Shown here: in pieces, positions 6,504 through 12,596 of the stretch
Layout of the letters: each line of letters starts with the position of its first letter
Numbering within the stretch: position 1 is the stretch's first letter
DNA from: an uncultured Terriglobus sp.
Lineage (GTDB): Bacteria; Acidobacteriota; Terriglobia; Terriglobales; Acidobacteriaceae
Reading direction: 5' to 3'
Assembly (NCBI GenBank): GCA_937871605.1
Contig: CALMRM010000006.1
Coordinates: forward strand, 1 to 13,744
Length of the DNA stretch: 13,744 bases
Notes under the pieces: generated by a model
What the model was told of the DNA's origin: nothing
What the model saw: only the letters and a program-made list of their open reading frames with translations
Database searches by the model: none
Program-made: the position numbers and the translations under genes

Positions 6504-7550
6504 CTAAGCTTGCAAGAACGAATGCAGACTCACCCGCTGCACAATCTCCGCCGCTCGTGCACACGCCGCTGCATCCACGTCGCGATGCGTCACCAGCCGC
6601 ACGCTCTTCGGCCCCACAGCACCAGCCAGTACGCCCGCTTGCTTCAGCATCGTGACGAACCCTGCCGCATCCACCTCCGTGCCGAAGATGACGATGTTCG
6701 TCTCCACCTCGGCTGGGTCGATGCTGAGCCCGTCGGTACCGCTCAACCGCTTAGCCAACAGCTGAGCGTTGGCATGATCCTCATGCAGCCGCGCGGGCAT
6801 CTCGTCTAGCGCAATCAGCCCAGCGGCAGCCAGCACACCTGCCTGCCGCATGCCGCCGCCCAGCGCCTTGCGCAGCGATCGTGCCCGTGCAATATCCGCA
6901 GCCGTTCCCACCAGCATCGACCCCACCGGCGCGCACAGCCCCTTGCTCAGGCAAAAGTTTACCGTGTCAAAGCCGCGCGTCAACGTCGCAACGTCCGTGC
7001 CGAGTGCTGCCGCCGCGTTGAACACACGCGCACCATCCAGGTGGATCGGCAGACCGCGCTCATGCGCCCCAGCTACCAACTCCTGCATGACGGGAAGTGG
7101 CGTCACCGTGCCGCCTGCCATGTTGTGCGTGTTCTCGATCCACAGGAGGCCCGTTTGCGCGCGGTAGTACAGCCCGGTCGTCGAGAGCGCCGGTTCGATG
7201 TCCTGCCAGCGCAGCACGCCGCGCTGACCGGGCACGGTGCGCAACTGGCAGCCGGAGAAGACCGCCGCCATGCCCATCTCCCAGTCCATCACGTGCGATC
7301 GCGCCTCGCAGACAACCTCTTTACCGGGCTGCGTGTGCAGACGCAGGGCAATCTGGTTCCCCATGGACCCGGTCGGCACAAAGATGGCCGCTTCCTTGCC
7401 AAAAACCTCTGCCGCGCGCGCTTCCAACCGGTTGACCGTCGGGTCTTCCGCGTACACATCGTCGCCCACCTCGGCGTTCGCCATGGCGGCGCGCATCGCG
7501 GGCGTTGGTTTGGTCACGGTGTCGCTGCGCAGGTCGATGATGTCAGGCAA
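6504..7550 (-). CDS. ltaE: Low-specificity L-threonine aldolase
   Basis: A 348-residue cytosolic PLP enzyme of fold type I that splits L-threonine and L-allo-threonine to glycine and acetaldehyde. It opens with the family hallmark IIDLRSDTVTKPTPAMR and MANAEVGDDVYAEDPTVN. The PLP lysine is in NFCLSKGLCAPVGSMLVG (K203), the Asp that pairs with the pyridine nitrogen is in IHLDGARVFNA (D172), and the stacking His is H86 in EARSHVMDWE. Length and motif spacing are as in E. coli LtaE. The start is a TTG: it is the only in-frame start before the conserved N-terminus, a stop lies two codons upstream, and GAGGTGA sits 3 bases before it. It overlaps the end of the upstream gene by 8 bases, so translation is probably coupled. 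It would be the last gene of a run beginning at hemW. Confidence 0.95.
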   Translation of the reverse strand: MPDIIDLRSDTVTKPTPAMRAAMANAEVGDDVYAEDPTVNRLEARAAEVFGKEAAIFVPTGSMGNQIALRLHTQPGKEVVCEARSHVMDWEMGMAAVFSGCQLRTVPGQRGVLRWQDIEPALSTTGLYYRAQTGLLWIENTHNMAGGTVTPLPVMQELVAGAHERGLPIHLDGARVFNAAAALGTDVATLTRGFDTVNFCLSKGLCAPVGSMLVGTAADIARARSLRKALGGGMRQAGVLAAAGLIALDEMPARLHEDHANAQLLAKRLSGTDGLSIDPAEVETNIVIFGTEVDAAGFVTMLKQAGVLAGAVGPKSVRLVTHRDVDAAACARAAEIVQRVSLHSFLQA

Positions 7551-7941
7551 GCATCACCTCGGACGGCTCCGGCAACCGAATCAAAGGCGAGAAGTCCACC
7601 TTCCAAACGTCCAATTCAAACAGGTCTCCGTGCTGGTCGAGGTTGACGGAAATGTCGAGTAGCACCCCATCCTTATCCTTCGCGTACACATGGATCAATT
7701 CGCGGCTCGTGATACGGTCCTCACTGCCTACAAAGCGAAGGCTGCCCATGCCACCGTCCTTCATCACCTGAACCTCAGCCTCGGCAAGCCGAGGCACAAT
7801 GATTTCCTCGTCGGCCATGCGCAGCAACCCCGCAAGCAGGTGAGCTTCCGCTGATACTAAGCGGCGGACGGGCCCCTTAACGTACCGTGATGCATCCGAT
7901 GCGGATATCGCCGTTGCTGAATTTGTAGGCTCGATATTCAA
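7543..7941 (-). CDS. Unrecognised 132-residue cytosolic protein
   Basis: No signal peptide or membrane segment. After a low-complexity N-terminus of about 20 residues there is a compact domain: VRRLVSAEAHLLAGLLRMAD, then VQVMKDGGMGSLRFVG, ELIHVYAKDKDGVLLDISVN and GDLFELDVWKVDFSPLIRLP. An arginine-led RxLxxxE...LLxxLL start with a later LDxWKxDFSPL end resembles a small family of unknown function (I recall DUF6984, but this is from memory and not checked). The start is TTG at 7941, the only possible start codon before the domain, with GGGAG 5 bases upstream. It overlaps ltaE by 8 bases at its end. The first 22 codons overlap a possible small ORF in another frame. Function is unknown. Confidence 0.75.
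   Translation of the reverse strand: MNIEPTNSATAISASDASRYVKGPVRRLVSAEAHLLAGLLRMADEEIIVPRLAEAEVQVMKDGGMGSLRFVGSEDRITSRELIHVYAKDKDGVLLDISVNLDQHGDLFELDVWKVDFSPLIRLPEPSEVMLA
7554..7560 (-). promoter_or_regulatory. Strong Shine-Dalgarno before the TTG start of ltaE
   Basis: The minus strand reads GAGGTGA, then TGC, then TTG. The site lies inside the last codons of the upstream gene (reading VMLA and stop) and supports the rare start codon and coupled translation. Confidence 0.8.
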
Positions 7942-8044
7942 GGCGTCTCCCTTTCACAACAATAGGTCCTCTGTATGGACCTTCCGACCAGTCGATGAGC
8001 GAAAGATGCGCAAGAACCGCAGTGCGGACCTCCCGCCGTGTCAA
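7877..8044 (-). CDS. Possible small ORF of 55 residues between hemW and the 132-residue gene
   Basis: Starting at a TTG (8042-8044) the minus strand encodes MTRREVRTAVLAHLSLIDWS, then a segment with GPYRGPIVVKGRRLEY and RAYKFSNGDIRIGCITVR, then TAA. The composition looks like real protein: alternating hydrophobic and charged residues, two Trp/Tyr-rich beta-like strands and a clean C-terminus. Against it: a stop lies just 13 codons upstream of the chosen start, only TTG is available as start, no good ribosome-binding site is visible, and it overlaps the next gene by 65 bases. It could be a genuine small gene, or the remnant of a longer one that lost its 5' end. I do not recognise it. Confidence 0.35.
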   Translation of the reverse strand: MTRREVRTAVLAHLSLIDWSEGPYRGPIVVKGRRLEYRAYKFSNGDIRIGCITVR

Positions 8045-8128
8045 GTCCGCAGCGTCGGTGTAACGAAACGTATGCTCGGACTAGTTCTTGTTTTGCCCAA
8101 AGTCGATCACGCCGCGTCTGCAAGCATT

Positions 8129-9310
8129 CTAAGCCAGTGCACCGGCCAGCAGCTCGCCGAAGACGCTGGACGACACAAGGCGGCCCTGCTGCGTCAGCAT
8201 CACCCGGTCACCTGCAAGCTGCATCAGCCCGTCGCGCGCAAGCTCCCGCGCTTGCGCCTCAAAGCCATCGACCCATGCACGTGAGTAGCTCCCCCGCAGC
8301 CGAGAAAGAGAAAGCCCGTCCACCAGGCGCAGGCCGAGGAACACCGTCTCCTCCCACGCGGCAAGCCGGTCGATGCGGTCCACCTCACGCTCCGGCTCGC
8401 CTGCGATGTACGCGTCCAGTTCATCGCCGTTCGCAAACCGCACCGCGTCGCCAGCGCCGTCCAGCAGCATCGAGTGCGCATCCAGCCCAAAGCCGAGGTA
8501 GGCGGCGCGCGTCCAGTACTTGCAGTTGTGCCGCGACGGAAAGCCTTTTCGCGCAAAGTTCGAGACTTCATACTGCCGCAGGCCCTCGCCATCCAGCGTC
8601 GCGCAGGCCTGCGTGTACAGGTCCGCGACCATGCTCTCGCTGGGAGCGGCATGTGCGCCATAGCGCACGCCCGGGCCGATCAGTTCGCGCCCCAGCCGCG
8701 AGTCCTCGTCCACCTCCAGCATGTACACCGACACGTGCTCAACGCCGCTCTCGACAGCCTGCCGCAACGACTCCACCCAACTCGCCGCCGTCTGGTGCGG
8801 CAGCCCGGCGATCAGGTCCAGGTTCAGGTTTGCAATACCCGCCGCCCGCAACCGCTTCAACTCGGCCAGGCACGACGCACCCGTGTGGTTCCGTCCCACC
8901 GCCTGCGCCTCGCGGTCCACAAAGCTCTGCACACCCAGCGAAACGCGGTTCACACCGCACTCCACCAAAGCTCCGAGCATGTCATCCGCAATCTGTCCCG
9001 GCGCAGCCTCCACCGTGATCTCCGCATCAGGCGCGAGCTTAAAATGTTGTCGTACAGCCACAAAGACAGCACGCATCTGCGAGGCATCCAGCAGCGTTGG
9101 CGTTCCCCCGCCCAGAAACACCGAATCCACTACGGGCGCCACCACCAGCCCGTGCCGCCCGGCAAAGCCCCGAGCCTCGGCCATCTCTCGACACAGCTGC
9201 GAAACATACGCGGGCATCCGCTTTGCCGGAAACGCGTCTGACGCGAAGTTGCAGAAGGTGCACTTCCCTTTGCAAAACGGCACCGAAAGATACAGTCCCA
9301 GCGTGTCCAT
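8129..9310 (-). CDS. hemW: HemW, radical SAM haem chaperone (coproporphyrinogen III oxidase-like)
   Basis: A 393-residue cytosolic radical SAM protein. The start LGLYLSVPFC carries the iron-sulphur motif CKGKCTFC (C13, C17, C20), the CxxxCxxC that binds the 4Fe-4S cluster. The SAM-binding FLGGGTPTLL (residues 65-74), NRVSLGVQSF and NLDLIAGLPHQT follow. The motifs YEVSNFARKGFPSRHNCKYW (residues 247-266), especially HNxxYW, point to HemW rather than the true oxygen-independent oxidase HemN. HemW proteins bind haem and deliver it to respiratory enzymes. ATG at 9310 is chosen because the family begins right before LYLSVPFC; a longer frame to 9370 adds 20 residues that do not fit the family. AGGA lies 5 bases upstream. 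It is divergent from the ABC transporter gene with 78 bases between, a region that must hold both promoters. Confidence 0.96.
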   Translation of the reverse strand: MDTLGLYLSVPFCKGKCTFCNFASDAFPAKRMPAYVSQLCREMAEARGFAGRHGLVVAPVVDSVFLGGGTPTLLDASQMRAVFVAVRQHFKLAPDAEITVEAAPGQIADDMLGALVECGVNRVSLGVQSFVDREAQAVGRNHTGASCLAELKRLRAAGIANLNLDLIAGLPHQTAASWVESLRQAVESGVEHVSVYMLEVDEDSRLGRELIGPGVRYGAHAAPSESMVADLYTQACATLDGEGLRQYEVSNFARKGFPSRHNCKYWTRAAYLGFGLDAHSMLLDGAGDAVRFANGDELDAYIAGEPEREVDRIDRLAAWEETVFLGLRLVDGLSLSRLRGSYSRAWVDGFEAQARELARDGLMQLAGDRVMLTQQGRLVSSSVFGELLAGALA

Positions 9311-9388
9311 ACTGGTCCTATTTTCACCGACAAAGGCGCAACACTGCACCCAGCCGCGCCGCCGGCACATCTACACTGGGAGAGCGGC

Positions 9389-10804
9389 ATGCCCCAACCC
9401 ACACCAGACACCATCCAACAGAAGCAAGCGGGCACGGTCGCCGCCAACAGCGGCAAAAAGCCAGCGGCCAAGCCCAGTGGCGATGACGACGTCTTAGGCA
9501 AGGCGTACGACAGCCGCCTGATGCGCAGGCTGCTCACCTACCTGCGCCCGTACACCACGCAGGTGGCGCTCAGCCTGGTCGCCGTCATCACCAAGGCCGC
9601 CGCCGACGTGGCCGGGCCATACCTCATCAAGGTCGCCATCGACCGCTACATGACGCACACGCCCTCGCCCGGCACCTGGTGGCTCGCAAAGCACCTGAGC
9701 GCGGACGCCATGACCGGCGTGACGCAGTGCGCGGGGCTGTACCTCTTGGCGCTGCTGGTCAGCTACGGCCTGGAGTTCCTGCAAACCTACCTCATGCAGT
9801 GGACCGGCCAGCAAATAATGTTCGACATGCGCTCGCAACTCTTCCGCCACCTGCAGCGCATGCACGTCGGCTTCTACGATAGGAACCCGGTGGGCCGCTT
9901 GGTCACCCGCGTCACCAGCGACGTGGACGCCCTGAACGAAATGTTCACCTCGGGCGTCTTGTCCATTTTTGAAGATGTCTTTGTGCTCCTCTTCATCGTG
10001 GTCATCATGCTGCGCATGAGCTGGCCTCTGGCGCTGCTCACGCTGTGCGTCCTGCCTGCCATCATGTACGCCACGCGGCTCTTCCGCATCTCCGTGCGCA
10101 ACAGCTACCGCCGCATCCGCACTGCTATCGCCAAGATCAACGCGTACTCGCAGGAACACGTCAGCGGCATGAGCGTGGTGCAGCTGTTCAACCGCGAAGC
10201 ACGCGCCTATCGCGACTTCCAGAGCATCAACGCCGAGCACCGTGACGCCTACGTGGATCAGGTGCAGGCCTACTCGCTGTACTACCCCGCGGTTGAACTG
10301 CTCAGCTCCATTGCCATCGCGCTCGTTATCTGGAAGGGTGGCCTGGGCGTCCTGCGCGGCAGCACCTTTCTCGGCAGCACCGTCACGGTTGGCGTCTTGG
10401 TCGCGTTCACGCAGTACGCGCAACGCTTCTTCCGCCCCATCCAGGACCTGAGCGAGAAGTACAACATCCTGCAGGCTGCCATGGCCGCCAGCGAGCGCGT
10501 TTTCAAGCTGATCGACACCGAGCCGGAGATCGTCTCTCCCCGAAATTTGTCATCCCGTAGCGAAGCGAAGGGTTCTGCATTTCAGCTCGCAGCAGCCCAG
10601 GGTTCTGCCCTAAGCGAGAATCTCAGAGATTTGTCATCCCGACCGGAGCAAAGCGAAGTGGAGGGACCTGCTTTTGCCGGAAGCAGCGCCGCAGCCCGGC
10701 AAGAAAGCAGGTCCTTCGACTCCGCACTACGTGCTCCGCTCAGGATGACGGATGAAGACGATTTGGCACGACAAGATCACACCGCACCCGCCGTCGAGTT
10801 CTAG
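9389..10804 (+). CDS. ABC exporter, membrane-domain half (ends at in-frame amber)
   Basis: 471 residues that form the transmembrane half of an exporter-type ABC transporter (MdlB/YheH/MsbA-like). After a charged N-terminal tail of about 40 residues comes RRLLTYLRPYTTQVALSLVA (first helix), a second helix around 112-134, the coupling-helix region QQIMFDMRSQLFRHLQRMHV with GFYDRNPVGRLVTRVTSDVD, helices at about 193-232, the conserved EHVSGMSVVQLFNREARAYR, and two more helices at about 302-345. The domain closes with ASERVFKLIDTEPEIVSP. Residues about 387-454 (NLSSRSEAKG... to ...SALRAPLRM) are translated repeat DNA and have no counterpart in the family. Alone, this piece has no ATPase and would not transport. 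Confidence 0.85.
   Translation: MPQPTPDTIQQKQAGTVAANSGKKPAAKPSGDDDVLGKAYDSRLMRRLLTYLRPYTTQVALSLVAVITKAAADVAGPYLIKVAIDRYMTHTPSPGTWWLAKHLSADAMTGVTQCAGLYLLALLVSYGLEFLQTYLMQWTGQQIMFDMRSQLFRHLQRMHVGFYDRNPVGRLVTRVTSDVDALNEMFTSGVLSIFEDVFVLLFIVVIMLRMSWPLALLTLCVLPAIMYATRLFRISVRNSYRRIRTAIAKINAYSQEHVSGMSVVQLFNREARAYRDFQSINAEHRDAYVDQVQAYSLYYPAVELLSSIAIALVIWKGGLGVLRGSTFLGSTVTVGVLVAFTQYAQRFFRPIQDLSEKYNILQAAMAASERVFKLIDTEPEIVSPRNLSSRSEAKGSAFQLAAAQGSALSENLRDLSSRPEQSEVEGPAFAGSSAAARQESRSFDSALRAPLRMTDEDDLARQDHTAPAVEF
10547..10629 (+). repeat. Partial intergenic repeat inside the ABC transporter gene
   Basis: TTTGTCATCCCGTAGCGAAG at the left is a variant of the left arm of the 120-base repeat. It is followed by two copies of AGGGTTCTGC about 36 bases apart and by a TTGTCATCCCG that begins the next, complete copy. 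It looks like a truncated or rearranged copy in tandem with the complete one. Confidence 0.75.
10630..10749 (+). repeat. 120-base palindromic repeat inside the ABC transporter gene
   Basis: It runs from TTGTCATCCCGACCGGAGCA to GTGCTCCGCTCAGGATGAC and is almost identical along its whole length to the intergenic copy at 6352-6471, in the same orientation. It is read through in frame as DLSSRPEQSEVEGPAF and onward. Confidence 0.9.
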
Positions 10805-11635
10805 AACGTCTGGTTCACCTACCAGCAACTTACCGACGAGCAGGAACGGTGGCTGCAAACCGCCACCGAAGCCGACCTCAACAGCAGCAGCGACATCGAG
10901 TGGATCCTGCGCGGCATCTCCTTCACCGTCGCGCGCGGCGAAACCGCCGCCATCGTGGGCCACACCGGCGCGGGCAAAACGACCATCACCGCGCTGATGA
11001 TGCGCTTCTACGACGTCCAGCGCGGCAGCGTCCGCATCGACGGCACCGACGTGCGCGAACTGCCGCTCGAAGCGCTGCGCAAGCGCTTCGGCGTCGTCCT
11101 GCAGGATGCCTTCCTCTTTACCGGCACCGTGCGCACCAACATCCGGCTGGGCAGCGAGTGGATCACGGATGCCGAAGTGGAGCACGCCGCCGACGAGGTC
11201 AACATCGGCGACTTCATCCGCACCCTGCCCGGCGGTTTCGACGCCCCCATGCAGGAGCGCGGCGCCACCCTTTCCACGGGGCAGAAGCAGCTGGTCAGCT
11301 TCGCGCGCGCGCTGGCGCACCGGCCGGAGATCCTCATCCTCGATGAGGCAACCTCCTCGGTCGACACCGACACCGAACTCCGCGTCCGCTCCGCCTTGGA
11401 GCGCATGATCGCGGGCCGCACCTCTGTCGTCATCGCGCACAGGCTCAGCACCATCCAGCGGGCCGACACCATCCTGGTGATGCACAAGGGGCGGCTGCGG
11501 GAAAGCGGTTCGCATAACGAACTGCTGGCCGAACGCGGCCTCTACTGGCGGCTCTATCGCCTGCAGTACAAAGACCAGGAGAGCGCCCCCGTGCCCGTTC
11601 CCGCGGAGCCGCTGCGCCTGCAGCCCGGCGACTAG
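10805..11635 (+). CDS. ABC exporter, ATPase-domain half (same frame, after the amber)
   Basis: 276 residues with every motif of an active ABC ATPase. Numbered along the full frame these are Walker A GHTGAGKTT (524-532), Q-loop VVLQDAFLFTG (Q572), signature LSTGQKQLVSFARAL (628-642), Walker B ILILDEATSSVD (648-659) and H-loop VIAHRLSTIQ (H684). The STGQ variant of the signature resembles the YheH/MdlB branch of multidrug and lipid exporters. Before Walker A the segment WFTYQQLTDEQERWLQTATE and then DIEWILRGISFTVARGE is an extended loop between the first strands. Conservation of all catalytic residues says that this half was under selection until very recently, or still is. It lacks a usable start codon. 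Confidence 0.8.
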   Translation, partial: NVWFTYQQLTDEQERWLQTATEADLNSSSDIEWILRGISFTVARGETAAIVGHTGAGKTTITALMMRFYDVQRGSVRIDGTDVRELPLEALRKRFGVVLQDAFLFTGTVRTNIRLGSEWITDAEVEHAADEVNIGDFIRTLPGGFDAPMQERGATLSTGQKQLVSFARALAHRPEILILDEATSSVDTDTELRVRSALERMIAGRTSVVIAHRLSTIQRADTILVMHKGRLRESGSHNELLAERGLYWRLYRLQYKDQESAPVPVPAEPLRLQPGD

Positions 11636-11768
11636 TCGATCGTAAACGCTCCACACTGGCGGCCTTGCTTTGGCTCGATGATGCCAGTCGAAACTTGACG
11701 CAGCATTCAGTGCTAGCTTCCACTAGGCGACTGAGTTGATGTCGTGTCGGCTTAGACACTGTCAGATC

Positions 11769-11785
11769 AAGCCACCAAGGCTTTT
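11769..11785 (+). terminator. Weak possible terminator after the ABC transporter gene
   Basis: A 5-bp stem AAGCC/GGCTT with loop ACCAA, followed by TT, lies 134 bases after the stop. It is weak and may be chance. The rest of the 231 bases from 11636 to 11866 shows nothing else I can name. Confidence 0.25.
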
Positions 11786-11866
11786 GACTAGGCGAACGTC
11801 CGTGACAAAGGCGTTGCCAGCTCTGTCCGGGTTTAGTACGCTGCCTTCATTCCATCTGAGGTATTC

Positions 11867-12499
11867 ATGCGTCTTCGGACCTTTCTTCCATCTGCCTTGC
11901 TGCTTCTGAGTGCGCCTATTACAGCACTTGCAAGCACATACGATCTCACCGGCTCTGGCACCTTCAGCAGTACAGCCCCTCAAACGCAGTACTCCGGTCC
12001 TGGCGACACCTTTAGCTTCTACTTCCAGCTCGATTCCAATCCGCAGCCGTCTACAAGCGTGGTTGGGCAGGGTTTTACGATCGTCGCGCCGCTCGGCTAC
12101 TACGACCCGCAGTACGGCTCTTCAGCATCCACCTCTGCCCCTATCCGATTGGCGTTCTACGGCAGTAGCAGCCAAAATAGCGGCGTTTTTCAAGTTTGTC
12201 TCTCCGGTTTCTGCACTCAGGGCAACGACATTCTTACCTTTTTTGTTTCGCAGCCGTTGTACAGCGGTTCGGAAGCTGCGCCCATGCTTCTCACCGGTTC
12301 TTTTCCGAGCAGCGGAGGAGCGTTCATTTACGGAAACGGTCAAGGCTCCAGCCTGAGCACTGTTTCGGCAATCAACATCGAGGTCTCGCCATTTGGCCTT
12401 TCGCCTGTGGCTGTCACCCCCGAACCCTCAAGTCTGGCGCTCCTGGGTACGGGCATCCTGGGCATGTACGGTATGGTGCGGCGAAGGCTGATTCGGTAA
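11867..12499 (+). CDS. Secreted PEP-CTERM domain protein
   Basis: A 210-residue exported protein. The signal peptide MRLRTFLPSALLLLSAPITA ends near ALAS. The mature part is rich in Ser, Gly, Thr and aromatic residues, with beta-type repeats such as SGPGDTFSFYFQLDSNPQPS and a close Cys pair VCLSGFC. The C-terminus has the three-part PEP-CTERM sorting signal: VTPEPSSLALLG, a transmembrane stretch GTGILGMYGMV, and the basic end RRRLIR. Proteins of this kind are recognised by an exosortase (EpsH/XrtA type), cut near the PEP motif and sent to the cell surface or exopolysaccharide. No exosortase gene is in the window. GAGGT lies 4 bases before the ATG. The specific role is unknown. Confidence 0.93.
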   Translation: MRLRTFLPSALLLLSAPITALASTYDLTGSGTFSSTAPQTQYSGPGDTFSFYFQLDSNPQPSTSVVGQGFTIVAPLGYYDPQYGSSASTSAPIRLAFYGSSSQNSGVFQVCLSGFCTQGNDILTFFVSQPLYSGSEAAPMLLTGSFPSSGGAFIYGNGQGSSLSTVSAINIEVSPFGLSPVAVTPEPSSLALLGTGILGMYGMVRRRLIR

Positions 12500-12551
12500 G
12501 TACCGCTGTAGAGCAGGCGGGTACGTCATAAAGCCCGGATCTTTGGCATGG

Positions 12552-12586
12552 GTGTACGGGCGGCGAATGCCGTGGTGCCCGTACAC
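12552..12586. repeat. Perfect 10-bp inverted repeat upstream of lpxB
   Basis: GTGTACGGGC (12552-12561) and GCCCGTACAC (12577-12586) are exact reverse complements with 15 bases between. The loop itself starts GGCGAATGCC, allowing 3 more base pairs. There is no T tract after it, so it is not an ordinary terminator. It lies 10 bases before the lpxB start and includes an in-frame ATG (12567) in its loop. It could be an operator, or an mRNA hairpin affecting lpxB translation. Confidence 0.7.
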
Positions 12587-12596
12587 TGAGCCAAGC

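Larger units (their letters stand above)
9389..11635 (+). pseudogene. Interrupted ABC exporter gene (whole locus)
   Basis: One reading frame of 749 codons runs from ATG 9389 to the TAG at 11633-11635, and is broken only by a TAG at 10802-10804 (codon 472). The residues around it read VEF-stop-NVWFTYQ, where the family has VEF(E/K/R)NVxFxY, so a single base change (for example GAG to TAG) explains it. Between the membrane domain and this point lie about 200 bases of intergenic repeat that keep the frame and have no stop in it. No ATG, GTG or TTG occurs between the TAG and the Walker A motif, so the ATPase half cannot easily restart by itself. The choices are a recent pseudogene, amber read-through, or a sequencing error. 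The ORF is otherwise intact, with GAGAG 6-11 bases before its start. Confidence 0.8.

Noticed and set aside
7938..8123. 61-codon minus-strand ORF between hemW and the 132-residue gene
   Set aside because: Starts with TTG and encodes a Cys/Arg/His-rich, pattern-free product; the alternative frame over the same DNA (7877-8044) looks far more protein-like.
8038..9018. Plus-strand ORF of 326 codons and others opposite hemW
   Set aside because: Pro/Arg/Ser-rich product with no family resemblance, antisense to a well-supported hemW.
9494..10423. Minus-strand ORF of 309 codons inside the ABC transporter
   Set aside because: It is antisense to a clear membrane domain, and the composition (DG, AA, VGD runs) is typical of a reverse-frame shadow.
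10955..11635. ATPase half as an independent gene starting at GTG 10955
   Set aside because: That GTG is the Val just before Walker A, so a protein starting there would lack the first strands of the domain; it is part of the interrupted upstream frame.
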